Positions 32,956-42,506 of a stretch of DNA of 64,000 nucleotides are shown one piece after another; the first letter of the stretch is position 1, and each line of letters opens with the position of its first letter. The stretch is from Streptomyces fragilis (GTDB lineage Bacteria; Actinomycetota; Actinomycetes; Streptomycetales; Streptomycetaceae): NCBI RefSeq assembly GCF_003112515.1, contig NZ_BEVZ01000008.1, forward strand, positions 1 to 64,000, in the 5' to 3' direction. The notes under the pieces were generated by a model. The model was not told where the DNA came from and ran no database searches. It was given only the letters and a program-made list of their open reading frames with translations. The position numbers were made by a program, and so were the translations under genes.

Positions 32956-34044
32956 GTGACCGAAATGACCGACGGCGTCCTGCACACCCTGTTCCAGTCG
33001 GAGCAAGGGGGGCATGAGCAGGTCGTGCTCTGCCAGGACCGCGCCAGCGGACTGAAGGCCGTGATCGCCATCCATTCCACCGCCCTGGGCCCCGCCCTCG
33101 GCGGGACGCGCTTCCACCCCTACGCCACGGAGGCCGAGGCCGTCGCCGACGCCCTCAACCTGGCCCGCGGGATGTCGTACAAGAACGCCATGGCAGGCCT
33201 CGAGCACGGCGGCGGCAAGGCGGTGATCATAGGAGACCCGGAGAAGCACAAGACCGAGGAACTCCTGCGCGCCTACGGCCGGTTCGTCGCCTCGCTGGGC
33301 GGCCGGTACGTCACGGCCTGCGACGTCGGCACCTACGTGGCCGACATGGACGTGGTGGCCGGGGAGTGCCGTTGGACCACCGGGCGGTCCCCGCAGAACG
33401 GCGGGGCGGGCGACTCCTCGGTGCTCACCTCGTTCGGCGTCTTCCAGGGCATGCGGGCCGCAGCCCAGCACCTGTGGGGCGACCCCACGCTGCGCGGCCG
33501 CACGGTCGGCATCGCCGGCGTCGGCAAGGTCGGGCGCCACCTGGTGGAGCACCTGCTGTCGGACGGCGCCGAGGTGATCGTCACCGACGTGCGCGAGGAG
33601 GCCGTGCGGGCGCTGCTCGCGCAGCACCCGTCGGTGCGGGTCGCGGCGGACGCGGAGGAACTGGTCCGCACCCCGGGTCTGGACATCTACGCCCCGTGCG
33701 CCCTCGGCGGCGCGCTCGACGACGCCACCGTGGCGGCGCTCACCGCGACGGTGGTGTGCGGCGCGGCCAACAACCAGCTGGCCCACCCCGGCATCGAGAA
33801 GGACCTCGCCGACCGGGGCATCCTGTACGCGCCGGACTACGTGGTGAACGCCGGCGGGGTGATCCAGGTGGCCGACGAGCTCCTCGGTTTCGACTTCGAC
33901 CGGGCCAAGGCCAAGGCGACGAAGATCTTCGACACCACCCTGGAGCTGTTCGCGCGGGCGAAGGCGGACGGCATCCCGCCGGCCGCCGCGGCCGACCGGA
34001 TCGCCGAGCAGAGGATGGCCGAATCCCGTCGGTCGGGTCGATGA
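32956..34044 (+). CDS. vdh: Valine (branched-chain) dehydrogenase
   Basis: 362 residues of the Glu/Leu/Phe/Val dehydrogenase family. The catalytic segment is MSYKNAMAGLEHGGGKAVI; the NAD-binding Rossmann motif is GIAGVGKVGRH. Deamination of valine, leucine and isoleucine gives 2-oxoacids that feed branched-chain acyl-CoA starters for fatty acids and polyketides; Streptomyces Vdh is the known example. The GTG at 32956 has AGGAG eight bases upstream. A 247-bp divergent region separates it from the unknown gene. Confidence 0.95.
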   Translation: MTEMTDGVLHTLFQSEQGGHEQVVLCQDRASGLKAVIAIHSTALGPALGGTRFHPYATEAEAVADALNLARGMSYKNAMAGLEHGGGKAVIIGDPEKHKTEELLRAYGRFVASLGGRYVTACDVGTYVADMDVVAGECRWTTGRSPQNGGAGDSSVLTSFGVFQGMRAAAQHLWGDPTLRGRTVGIAGVGKVGRHLVEHLLSDGAEVIVTDVREEAVRALLAQHPSVRVAADAEELVRTPGLDIYAPCALGGALDDATVAALTATVVCGAANNQLAHPGIEKDLADRGILYAPDYVVNAGGVIQVADELLGFDFDRAKAKATKIFDTTLELFARAKADGIPPAAAADRIAEQRMAESRRSGR

Positions 34045-34470
34045 CCCGGTCCGCCTGACTCGGCGGCGCCTTCTCCCGAGAGACCGGCGCGTCAACTTCC
34101 CGCCCGACCCTTCACCCTCCGGAGTGAAGAAACGTGTCGGTGACGAGGCCGCGACGCGCCGGTTCCGTGTGGATGATCGCCTTGCGGCACCGGTGTTCGG
34201 AGGTCAGAGGTCCGGACAACGGGAGACACCTGTCACTTCTCCGGGCGGGTCTTCCGGGCGGAAGTGGTTAAAATCGGCACTGACCAGCGGGGAAAGGGCG
34301 CCTCGCGGGTACTGGGCACACACGCTTGGTGCGGGCGACGTACCGTATGGGCGTGGGCTCAGGTACCGTGGAAGCCCTACGGACCGGTCTCTCCGCGGAG
34401 AGGCCGTTCTGGATCATGAACGCGTCAAGACTCTGGGGCCGTCGCGCCCCGTCGTTGAGGGGGTCGAGCC
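34045..34470. other. Intergenic region upstream of DUF3073 gene
   Basis: 426 bp with no supported gene. Contains the perfect palindrome CTCTCCGCGGAGAG (34389-34402) and two GGTACCGT motifs near 34340-34370, probably part of the promoter of the downstream gene. Confidence 0.45.
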
Positions 34471-34716
34471 ATGGGGCGCGGCCGGGCCAAGGCCAAGCAG
34501 ACGAAGGTCGCCCGCCAGCTGAAGTACAACAGCGGCGGGACGGATCTCTCACGCCTGGCCGAGGAGCTGGGCGCATCGACGTCGAATCCGACGCCTAACG
34601 GCGAGCGGTTCGAGGACGATGAGCAGGACGACGACCTGTATTCGCGGTACGCCGAGCTCTACGGGGCCGACGACGAGGACGAGGACGAAGAGTCCTCTCA
34701 CCGTCGCGGTGCCTGA
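34471..34716 (+). CDS. DUF3073-family small protein
   Basis: 81 residues. A basic N-terminus (MGRGRAKAKQTKVARQLKY) is followed by a strongly acidic tail rich in Asp/Glu. This is the conserved actinobacterial DUF3073 protein, of unknown function; the charge layout suggests nucleic-acid or ribosome association, which is inference. Starts at ATG 34471 after a GAGGGGG stretch. It is convergent with purM and followed by a hairpin. Confidence 0.9.
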   Translation: MGRGRAKAKQTKVARQLKYNSGGTDLSRLAEELGASTSNPTPNGERFEDDEQDDDLYSRYAELYGADDEDEDEESSHRRGA

Positions 34717-34742
34717 CAGCGTTCACCGCTCATACTGATCTG

Positions 34743-34777
34743 GACCCGGTTCGGGGCTTCGGCACCGAGCCGGGTTC
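34743..34777 (+). terminator. Hairpin after DUF3073 gene
   Basis: Near-perfect stem GACCCGGTTCGG against CCGAGCCGGGTTC, 26 bp past the stop codon. Confidence 0.65.
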
Positions 34778-34888
34778 AGTGTTGCCCCGGACCGCCGGGG
34801 CTGCCCACGCCACCGCCGGAGCCCCGGCTCCCGGCCCTGGTCGCGGCGGCGGCCCTGGTCCCGGCCTCGGTTCCGGCCCCGGCGGGCG

Positions 34889-34919
34889 GTGAGCCCGCCG
34901 GGACCGACGGCGGGCTCAC
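34889..34919 (-). terminator. Hairpin overlapping the purM stop codon
   Basis: Perfect 11-bp stem GTGAGCCCGCC, 9-nt loop, GGCGGGCTCAC; the purM TGA lies within the right arm. Likely terminator of purF-purM. Confidence 0.7.
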
Positions 34920-35983
34920 GCCCCGTAGTCGCCGATCAGCTCCGCGCCCGTGGCGTGCTCGCCCCGGGCGACGATCTCGCCGGCCACCCAGGACTCGACC
35001 CCGCGGTCGGCCAGCGTGGACAGGGCGACCTCGACGGACTCCTGCGGGACGACGGCCATCATGCCGACGCCCATGTTGAGGGTCTTCTCCAGCTCCAGCC
35101 GCTCGACCCCACCGGTCCGGCCGACCAGCGTGAAGATCGGGTCCGGCGTCCAGGTGGACCGGTCGACCACGGCGTGCAGGCCGTCCGGGATCACCCGGGC
35201 CAGGTTGGCCGCCAGGCCGCCGCCGGTGATGTGGCTGAAGGCGTGCACCTCACCGGTGCGCATCAGGGCCAGGCAGTCCAGCGAGTAGATCTTGGTCGGC
35301 TCCAGCAGTTCCTCGCCGAGGGTGCGGCCGAGCTCCTCGACGTGGGCGTCGAGCGCCATGCCGGCGCGCTCGAGCAGCACGTGACGCACCAGCGAGTAGC
35401 CGTTGGAGTGCAGACCGGAGGAGGCCATCGCGATCACCGCGTCGCCCTCCCGGATCCGGTCGGGGCCGAGCAGCGCGTCGGCCTCCACCACGCCCGTGCC
35501 GGCGCCGGCCACGTCGAAGTCGTCGGCCCCGAGCAGACCCGGGTGCTCCGCCGTCTCACCGCCGACCAGCGCGCAGCCGGCCAGGACGCAGCCCTCGGCG
35601 ATGCCCTTGACGATCGCGGCCACCCGCTCCGGGTGGACCTTGCCCACGCAGATGTAGTCGGTCATGAAGAGCGGCTCGGCTCCGCAGACCACGATGTCGT
35701 CCATGACCATGGCGACCAGGTCGTGGCCGATGGTGTCGTAGACGCCCATCTGCCGGGCGATGTCGACCTTGGTGCCGACGCCGTCGGTGGCCGAGGCGAG
35801 CAGCGGGCGCTCGTAGTTCTTGAGGGCGGAGGCGTCGAAGAGGCCGGCGAAGCCGCCGAGGCCGCCGAGCACCTCGGGGCGCCGGGTCTTCTTCACCCAT
35901 TCCTTCATGAGCTCGACGGCGCGGTCGCCCGCCTCGATGTCGACGCCTGCAGCCGCGTAGCTGGCACCTGTCTCAGTGGACAT
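34916..35983 (-). CDS. purM: Phosphoribosylformylglycinamidine cyclo-ligase (AIR synthetase)
   Basis: 355 residues; closes the imidazole ring of AIR from FGAM and ATP. Family motifs are clear: ATDGVGTKVDIARQM, GHDLVAMVMDDIVVCGAEP, ALVGGETAEHPG, SSGLHSNGYSLVR and HITGGGLAANLARV. The ATG at 35983 is used. It lies 110 bp downstream of purF on the same strand, so the two are probably co-transcribed, with a hairpin at the purM end. Full length, no oddities. Confidence 0.97.
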   Translation of the reverse strand: MSTETGASYAAAGVDIEAGDRAVELMKEWVKKTRRPEVLGGLGGFAGLFDASALKNYERPLLASATDGVGTKVDIARQMGVYDTIGHDLVAMVMDDIVVCGAEPLFMTDYICVGKVHPERVAAIVKGIAEGCVLAGCALVGGETAEHPGLLGADDFDVAGAGTGVVEADALLGPDRIREGDAVIAMASSGLHSNGYSLVRHVLLERAGMALDAHVEELGRTLGEELLEPTKIYSLDCLALMRTGEVHAFSHITGGGLAANLARVIPDGLHAVVDRSTWTPDPIFTLVGRTGGVERLELEKTLNMGVGMMAVVPQESVEVALSTLADRGVESWVAGEIVARGEHATGAELIGDYGA

Positions 35984-36093
35984 GACTGTGTGAGCTTTCT
36001 GTCGGGTGTACAGCTGAAGCGCTGCGAGGAATCTGCGAGGGGCCGGAGGCCGGCGCCGGGCCCGCGAGGGACCCGGCGCCGTGCGTCGGCGGG

Positions 36094-37614
36094 CTACGGA
36101 CGCCGGATGGCGGCGCTGGCGGCGGTCTCGACCGGCGCGGCCAGCTCCGTCTCGAGCAGCTGCTTGCCGAGCAGCTCGGGGTCGGGCAGGTCCATCGGGT
36201 ACTCGCCGTCGAAGCAGGCACGGCACAGGTTCGGCTTGGCGATGGTGGTCGCCTCGATCATGCCGTCGATGGAGATGTAGGCGAGGGAGTCGGCGCCCAG
36301 CGAGGTGCCGATCTCCTCGATGGTCATGCCGTTGGCGATCAGCTCCGCGCGGGTGGCGAAGTCGATGCCGAAGAAGCAGGGCCACTTCACCGGCGGCGAG
36401 GAGATCCGGATGTGGACCTCGGCCGCGCCGGCCTCGCGGAGCATCCGGACCAGCGCGCGCTGGGTGTTGCCGCGGACAATCGAGTCGTCCACCACGACCA
36501 GGCGCTTGCCCTTGATGACTTCCTTGAGCGGGTTCAGCTTCAGCCGGATGCCCAGCTGGCGGATGGTCTGCGAGGGCTGGATGAAGGTCCGGCCGACGTA
36601 GGCGTTCTTGACCAGACCGGCGCCGAACGGGATGCCGGAGGCCTCCGCGTAGCCGATCGCGGCGGGGGTGCCGGACTCGGGCGTCGCTATCACCAGGTCC
36701 GCCTCGGCGGGCGCCTCGGCGGCGAGGCGGCGGCCCATCTCCACGCGGGAGAGGTACACGTTCCGGCCGGCGATGTCGGTGTCCGGGCGGGCCAGGTACA
36801 CGTACTCGAAGACGCAGCCCTTGGGGCGGGCGTCGGCGAAGCGGGAGGAGCGCAGGCCGTTCTCGTCTATCGCGACGAACTCGCCGGGCTCGATCTCGCG
36901 CACGTAGCTGGCGCCGCAGATGTCCAGGGCGGCCGACTCGGAGGCGACCACCCAGCCGCGCTCCAGACGCCCCAGGACCAGCGGGCGGATGCCCTGCGGG
37001 TCACGGGCGGCGTAGAGCGTGTGCTCGTCCATGAAGACCAGGGAGAAGGCTCCACGGACCTGGGGCAGGATCCGGGACGACGCCGCCTCGATGGACAGCG
37101 GCTTGCCGTCGTCGTCCGTCTGGCCGGCCAGCAGGGCCGTCACCAGGTCGGTGTCGTTGGTCGCGGCGGGGGCGGAGCCGTTGTTCCGCTCGGGCAGATC
37201 GGCGACCAGGCCGGCGAGTTCCGCCGTGTTGACCAGGTTGCCGTTGTGGGCGAGGGCGATGGATCCCTGCGCGGTCGCCCGGAAGGTCGGCTGGGCGTTC
37301 TCCCAGACGGAGGCGCCGGTGGTCGAGTAGCGGGCGTGTCCGACCGCGATATGACCCTGCAGGGAGCTGAGAGAGGTCTCGTCGAAGACCTGGGACACGA
37401 GGCCCATGTCCTTGAAGACGAGGATCTGGGAGCCGTTGCTGACCGCGATACCCGCGGATTCCTGACCCCGATGCTGGAGGGCGTAGAGCCCGAAGTACGT
37501 GAGCTTGGCGACCTCTTCACCCGGAGCCCAGACACCGAAGACGCCGCAAGCGTCCTGGGGGCCCTTTTCGCCGGGAAGAAGGTCGTGATTGAGGAGACCG
37601 TCACCACGAGGCAC
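36094..37614 (-). CDS. purF: Amidophosphoribosyltransferase
   Basis: 506 residues; commits PRPP and glutamine to purine synthesis. A 22-residue propeptide precedes the nucleophile in QDACGVFGVW (C23). The PRPP loop is VVVDDSIVRGNT. Cysteines in KGCVFEYVY, WPCFFG and LCRACF match the four ligands of the Fe-S cluster in Bacillus-type PurF, so this is the iron-sulfur form. The GTG at 37614 is chosen because it gives the standard propeptide; the longer frame upstream is Pro/Arg-rich noise. Starts a probable purF-purM operon. Confidence 0.96.
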   Translation of the reverse strand: MPRGDGLLNHDLLPGEKGPQDACGVFGVWAPGEEVAKLTYFGLYALQHRGQESAGIAVSNGSQILVFKDMGLVSQVFDETSLSSLQGHIAVGHARYSTTGASVWENAQPTFRATAQGSIALAHNGNLVNTAELAGLVADLPERNNGSAPAATNDTDLVTALLAGQTDDDGKPLSIEAASSRILPQVRGAFSLVFMDEHTLYAARDPQGIRPLVLGRLERGWVVASESAALDICGASYVREIEPGEFVAIDENGLRSSRFADARPKGCVFEYVYLARPDTDIAGRNVYLSRVEMGRRLAAEAPAEADLVIATPESGTPAAIGYAEASGIPFGAGLVKNAYVGRTFIQPSQTIRQLGIRLKLNPLKEVIKGKRLVVVDDSIVRGNTQRALVRMLREAGAAEVHIRISSPPVKWPCFFGIDFATRAELIANGMTIEEIGTSLGADSLAYISIDGMIEATTIAKPNLCRACFDGEYPMDLPDPELLGKQLLETELAAPVETAASAAIRRP

Positions 37615-37893
37615 GTCTTCGAGTGTAGGGGAGGACGGCCGTTGCGCCGAATGGGGCAGTGGCGGGACGGATGCCGGAGACGACACGCCGGCCGACCGGG
37701 CAGGGCCGCGTTTCCGCAGGTCAGAGGGGTTCTCGGAGGGTGAGGTGACGGCGTCGGCGGGCGGTGGCGGTGGCGGGCGGGGATCTCCGGGGGGCCGCAC
37801 GAGTGAGACGTCGCACACCCGCCGGTCCACGGAGCGGACAGGCGCGTCCACGGACCGTGACCCGCGGACCGCGGGCCGACCGCGTCGGAGTGG

Positions 37894-38703
37894 TCAGGCG
37901 ATCACGGGCAGCCACGGGGACAGGTCGGCGCGCTCCCCGCTCGCGGACACCGCGCCCGCCTCCCGGGCCTGCTCCCAGCCGAGCCGGCCGGAGGCGAGAC
38001 GGAGCCAGGTCAGCGGGTCGGTCTCGACCACGTTGGGGGGCGTGCCCCGCGTGTGCCGCGGCCCCTCCACGCACTGCACGACGGCGAACGGGGGCACCCG
38101 GACCTCGGTGGAGCCGCCCGGGGCGGCGTGCGCGAGGGCGTCGGCGAGGACCCGGACGGCCGCGGCGAGGGCCTGCCGGTCCTGGGGCGTCCGCGGGCCG
38201 TCCACGGCGGCCAGAGCGGCGTTCAGGTCGTCGGTGTGGACGGCGAGTTCGACGCAGCGGGTGGCCAGGTGGTCGGTGAGCGTGAGGGCGCCGGTCCGGC
38301 CGGCGAGGAGGCGGCGGCCGGGGTGGGCCTCCAGGTCCCCGGTGAGCCGCTCGGCGGTCTCCGTGCAGAGGGCGTCCAGGTCCGGGTGCGCCTCGGCGAG
38401 GTTTCGGGCGGACGCGGCGATGCTCTCCGCGTGCCGGGCGGCGGTGACCGTCCAGGTGGCGGGGATCAACTCGGCCTTCGGCGGCTCGGGAAGGTCGAGC
38501 AGGCGGCTGGTACTGGCGACGGCGAAGGCGATGTGGGCGACGAGGTCACGGACCGTCCAGTCGCCCATCCCGGCGGGGGCCGCGAGCTGCTCGGGCGTCA
38601 GGTCCCCGACCGTCCGGCGGACGTTGGCGAACTGGGCCAGTACCGCGGTGCGGGTGCGCAGCGGGTCGTAGGTGCGGGGCTTCTTCCGCGTGCCGGGTGC
38701 CAT
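37894..38703 (-). CDS. Maleylpyruvate isomerase-family (DinB-like) protein
   Basis: 269 residues. The N-terminal helical bundle (DWTVRDLVAHIAFAVAS) fits the mycothiol-dependent maleylpyruvate isomerase/DinB fold with a conserved His. The C-terminal part (from about 190) fits the sterol-carrier-like domain often paired with it. Such enzymes use mycothiol or a metal, but the substrate here cannot be told. The ATG at 38703 is used. It sits between purL and purF on the same strand with a 179-bp gap to purL. Confidence 0.85.
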   Translation of the reverse strand: MAPGTRKKPRTYDPLRTRTAVLAQFANVRRTVGDLTPEQLAAPAGMGDWTVRDLVAHIAFAVASTSRLLDLPEPPKAELIPATWTVTAARHAESIAASARNLAEAHPDLDALCTETAERLTGDLEAHPGRRLLAGRTGALTLTDHLATRCVELAVHTDDLNAALAAVDGPRTPQDRQALAAAVRVLADALAHAAPGGSTEVRVPPFAVVQCVEGPRHTRGTPPNVVETDPLTWLRLASGRLGWEQAREAGAVSASGERADLSPWLPVIA

Positions 38704-38882
38704 GCGGGCGAGCGTAACGGTTCCTCAGCGGGGGCCGGACGCGCAGGCACCGGCGCCGCACGCGCGGGCGCACCCGGGGCCGCACGGGACTGGCGCCCGA
38801 GGCCGCGCGCGGGCACACGGCGCCGGACGCGGAGGCACCCGGCGCCGCGCGGGGCGGGCCGGGTGTCTCGGGGTGGGCCGGG

Positions 38883-41144
38883 TCAGGCGAGCAGACCCTC
38901 GATCACGCCCTCGTGGGCGGACCGCAGTTCGGCCAGCGGGAGCGTGAACTCGCCCTGGACCTCGACCGCGTCGCCGTCGACCACGCCGATCCGGGTGGCC
39001 GGCAGGCCCCGCGCACCGCACATGTCCGTGAAGCGCAGTTCCTCGGAGCGCGGCACCGACACGATGGCGCGCCCCGCGGACTCGGAGAACAGGAAGGTGA
39101 ACGCGTCCAGCCCGTCCGGCACGACCAGCCGCGCGCCCGTCCCGCCCTCGAGGGCGGACTCGACCACGGCCTGGATCAGGCCGCCGTCGGACAGGTCGTG
39201 GGCGGCGTCGACCATGCCGTCACGGGAGGCGGAGATCAGGATCTCGCCGAGCAGCCGCTCACGCTCCAGGTCCACCTTGGGCGGCAGGCCGCCGAGGTGG
39301 TCGTGGATCACCTGCGACCAGGCCGAACCGCCGAACTCCGGCTCGGTGTCGCCGAGCAGGTAGATCAGCTGGCCCTCCTCGCGGAAGGCGGCCGGGGTGC
39401 GGCGGGCCACGTCGTCGATCACGCCGAGCACGGCGACGACCGGCGTCGGGTGGATGGCCGCCTCGCCCGTCTGGTTGTAGAGCGAGACGTTGCCGCCGGT
39501 GACCGGGGTGCCGAGCTGGAGGCAGCCGTCGGCCAGGCCGCGCACGGCCTCCACGAACTGCCACATCACCGCCGGGTCCTCGGGGGAGCCGAAGTTGAGG
39601 CAGTCCGAGACGGCCAGCGGCTTGGCGCCGGTGGCGGCCACGTTGCGGTAGGCCTCGGCCAGCGCCAGCTGCGCGCCGGTGTACGGGTCGAGCTTGGCGT
39701 AGCGGCCGTTGCCGTCCGTGGCGATGGCGACGCCGAGGCCGGTCTCCTCGTCGACCCGGATCATGCCGGAGTCGCCCTCGGTGCGGGCGAGGACCGTGTT
39801 GCCCTGCACGAGGTGGTCGTACTGGGAGGTGATCCACGCCTTGGAGGCCTGGTTCGGGGAGCCGACCAGCTTCAGGACCTGGGCCCGCAGCTCGTCGGAG
39901 CTCTCCGGACGGGGCAGCTTGGCGGCGTCGTCGGCCTGCAGCGCGTCCTGCCAGTCGGGGCGCGCGTACGGGCGGTCGTAGACCGGGCCCTCGTGGGCGA
40001 CGGTCCGCGCGTCGACGTCGACGATCTTGCCGCCGTGCCAGTAGATCTCCAGGCGGTCGCCGTCGGTGACCTCGCCGATGACGGTGGCGATGACGTCCCA
40101 CTTCTCGCAGATCTCGAGGAAGCGGTCGACCTTCGCCGGCTCGACCACGGCGCACATGCGCTCCTGCGACTCGCTCATGAGGATCTCCTCGGGCGAGAGC
40201 GTGGAGTCGCGCAGCGGCACGTCGTCGAGCTCGACGCGCATGCCGCCGGAGCCGTTGGAGGCGAGCTCGGAGGTGGCGCAGGACAGACCGGCCGCGCCGA
40301 GGTCCTGGATGCCGACGACGAGCTTCTCCCGGAAGGCCTCCAGGGTGCACTCGATGAGCAGCTTCTCCTGGAAGGGGTCGCCGACCTGGACGGCGGGGCG
40401 CTTCGACGGCTTGGCGTCGTCGAAGGTCTCGGAGGCGAGGATGGACGCGCCGCCGATGCCGTCACCGCCGGTGCGGGCGCCGTAGAGGATGACCTTGTTG
40501 CCGGCGCCGGACGCCTTGGCCAGGTGGATGTCCTCGTGGCGCATCACGCCGATGGCACCGGCGTTGACCAGCGGGTTGCCCTGGTAGCAGGCGTCGAAGA
40601 CGACCTCGCCGCCGATGTTGGGCAGGCCCAGGCAGTTGCCGTAGCCGCTGATGCCCGCGACCACGCCGGGCAGCACGCGCCGGGTGTCGGGGTGGTCGGC
40701 CGCGCCGAAGCGCAGCGGGTCGACCACGGCGACCGGGCGGGCGCCCATCGCGATGATGTCGCGCACGATGCCGCCGACGCCGGTCGCGGCGCCCTGGTAG
40801 GGCTCCACGTACGACGGGTGGTTGTGCGACTCGACCTTGAAGGTCACCGCGTAGCCCTGGCCGACGTCGACCACACCGGCGTTCTCGCCGATGCCGACCA
40901 GCATCGCCTCGGACTGCGGGGCCTTCTCGCCGAACTGGCGGAGGTGGACCTTGGAGGACTTGTAGGAGCAGTGCTCGGACCACATCACCGAGTACATGGC
41001 GAGCTCGGCGCCGGTCGGGCGGCGGCCGAGGATCTCGCGGATGCGCGCGTACTCGTCCTTGTTCAGGCCGAGTTCGGCCCAGGGCTGCTCCACGTCGGGG
41101 GTCGCGGCCGCGTGCTCGACCGTGTCCAGAGGGGTGCGGCTCAT
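38883..41144 (-). CDS. purL: Phosphoribosylformylglycinamidine synthase subunit PurL
   Basis: 753 residues, the small Bacillus/actinobacterial form that works with separate PurQ and PurS to convert FGAR to FGAM. Motifs include MWSEHCSYKSSK, ESHNHPSYVEPYQGAATGVGG, GNCLGLPNIGGE and DLGAAGLSCATSE. The ATG at 41144 overlaps the end of purQ by four bases (ATGA), giving translational coupling. Full length. Confidence 0.98.
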   Translation of the reverse strand: MSRTPLDTVEHAAATPDVEQPWAELGLNKDEYARIREILGRRPTGAELAMYSVMWSEHCSYKSSKVHLRQFGEKAPQSEAMLVGIGENAGVVDVGQGYAVTFKVESHNHPSYVEPYQGAATGVGGIVRDIIAMGARPVAVVDPLRFGAADHPDTRRVLPGVVAGISGYGNCLGLPNIGGEVVFDACYQGNPLVNAGAIGVMRHEDIHLAKASGAGNKVILYGARTGGDGIGGASILASETFDDAKPSKRPAVQVGDPFQEKLLIECTLEAFREKLVVGIQDLGAAGLSCATSELASNGSGGMRVELDDVPLRDSTLSPEEILMSESQERMCAVVEPAKVDRFLEICEKWDVIATVIGEVTDGDRLEIYWHGGKIVDVDARTVAHEGPVYDRPYARPDWQDALQADDAAKLPRPESSDELRAQVLKLVGSPNQASKAWITSQYDHLVQGNTVLARTEGDSGMIRVDEETGLGVAIATDGNGRYAKLDPYTGAQLALAEAYRNVAATGAKPLAVSDCLNFGSPEDPAVMWQFVEAVRGLADGCLQLGTPVTGGNVSLYNQTGEAAIHPTPVVAVLGVIDDVARRTPAAFREEGQLIYLLGDTEPEFGGSAWSQVIHDHLGGLPPKVDLERERLLGEILISASRDGMVDAAHDLSDGGLIQAVVESALEGGTGARLVVPDGLDAFTFLFSESAGRAIVSVPRSEELRFTDMCGARGLPATRIGVVDGDAVEVQGEFTLPLAELRSAHEGVIEGLLA

Positions 41145-41842
41145 GCGGTGACCAGCTTCTTGAGGATCGAGGTGAAGAACGGCAGACCGTCGGTGCCGCC
41201 GCCGGTGAGGGACTCCACGGCGTGCTCCGGGTGCGGCATCAGGCCGACGACGTTCCCGGCCTCGTTGGTGATGCCGGCGATGTTGCGCAGCGAGCCGTTG
41301 GGGTTGCCGTAGCCGTCGGCCTCCGGGCCGTCGGTCAGGTAGCGGAACGCGACCCGGCCCTCGGCCTCCAGCTTGTCGAGCGTGTACTCGTCGGCGGTGT
41401 AGCGGCCGTCGGCGTTCTTCAGCGGGATCAGGATCTCCTGGCCCGCCGCGTAGTCCGACGTCCAGGCGGTGTCCGCGTTCTCCACCCGCAGCTTCTGGTC
41501 ACGGCAGACGAAGTGCAGGTGGTTGTTGCGCAGCATCGCGCCGGGCAGCAGGTGCGTCTCGGCGAGGATCTGGAAGCCGTTGCAGATGCCCAGGACCGGG
41601 AGACCGGCCTTGGCCTGCTCGATCAGCGTCTCCATCACGGGCGAGAACCGCGAGATGGCGCCGGCCCGCAGGTAGTCGCCGTAGGAGAAGCCGCCCGGCA
41701 GGATGACGGCGTCGACCTGCTTGAGGTCCTTGTCCTTGTGCCACAGGGCGACCGGCTCGGCCCCGGCGATGCGGACCGCGCGCTGGGCGTCACGGTCGTC
41801 GAGGCTTCCGGGGAAAGTGACGACTCCGATACGGGTGGTCAC
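41141..41842 (-). CDS. purQ: Phosphoribosylformylglycinamidine synthase subunit PurQ
   Basis: 233 residues; the glutaminase that supplies ammonia to PurL. Class I amidotransferase triad: nucleophile in LGICNGFQ, and His/Glu in HPEHAVE near the C-terminus. PGGFSYGDYLRAGAI is the oxyanion region. The GTG at 41842 overlaps the purS end by four bases, and its own end overlaps purL, so the three subunits are made together. Confidence 0.97.
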   Translation of the reverse strand: MTTRIGVVTFPGSLDDRDAQRAVRIAGAEPVALWHKDKDLKQVDAVILPGGFSYGDYLRAGAISRFSPVMETLIEQAKAGLPVLGICNGFQILAETHLLPGAMLRNNHLHFVCRDQKLRVENADTAWTSDYAAGQEILIPLKNADGRYTADEYTLDKLEAEGRVAFRYLTDGPEADGYGNPNGSLRNIAGITNEAGNVVGLMPHPEHAVESLTGGGTDGLPFFTSILKKLVTA

Positions 41843-42102
41843 TTCGCCGCCTCCGCGACTTCCTCCACCTTGACGGTGAAGTCCTCGATCACGGTGTTCG
41901 CGAGGAAGGATTCGGCGAGCTCGTGGATACGGGCGAGGGCCGCATCGTCGACGGGACCGTCGACCTCGAGCTCGAAACGCTTTCCCTGACGGACGTCGGA
42001 GATGCCCTCGAAACCGAGGCGCGGCAGCGCGCGCTGGACCGCCTGGCCCTGGGGGTCGAGGATCTCCGGCTTGAGCATGACGTCGACTACGACGCGTGCC
42101 AC
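41839..42102 (-). CDS. purS: Phosphoribosylformylglycinamidine synthase subunit PurS
   Basis: 87 residues; small bridging subunit of the PurSQL complex. Typical phrases are VVVDVMLKPEILDPQGQAV and DVRQGKRFELEVDG. The start is set at GTG 42102, five bases after GGGAG; the GTG at 42108 would overlap that site. First gene of purS-purQ-purL. Confidence 0.95.
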   Translation of the reverse strand: MARVVVDVMLKPEILDPQGQAVQRALPRLGFEGISDVRQGKRFELEVDGPVDDAALARIHELAESFLANTVIEDFTVKVEEVAEAAK

Positions 42103-42506
42103 TGGCACTCCCGATGTGTGGTGCTGAGCAGGTTCCTTCAGACTACCCGGACAAAATTTCTACGCGGGTAGATTAGTAGGAAACTACGTGTTCCGCATCA
42201 CTTCAGGATGAGTCTTTCCTTGATCCTTCCGGGCATTGCCGAACCTGACGGCCGGACCGCCGGACCGCCGGAAAAAGGAGGCGGTGATTCTCCCGGATTT
42301 CACGCCGCGACCCGCGAAACGATTTCCCCGCACTTCCCCTTATGGCGACGAGCCCTGTACAAAGTAATTGTCGGCCGGAGGACATTCGGCCGTGACAACC
42401 GGACGACCCGGTGATCCACGGCGCGTCCCGGACGACGTTCGGGCACGTCACGCCCTTCGGCGGCATCCGGGAACCGACGGGGTCCCGCAGGAAAGGACCG
42501 ATATTC
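42103..42506. other. Divergent region purS / lsrL
   Basis: 404 bp of lower GC than its surroundings with no gene. It holds an inverted repeat CTACCCG (42143-42149) / CGGGTAG (42165-42171) around an AT-rich core ACAAAATTTC, and AT-rich segments near 42170-42190 and 42358-42370 that could be promoters for purS and lsrL. Confidence 0.5.

Noticed and set aside
38913..41312. A 799-codon plus-strand frame opposite purL
   Set aside because: Antisense shadow of an obvious purL; no domain motifs.
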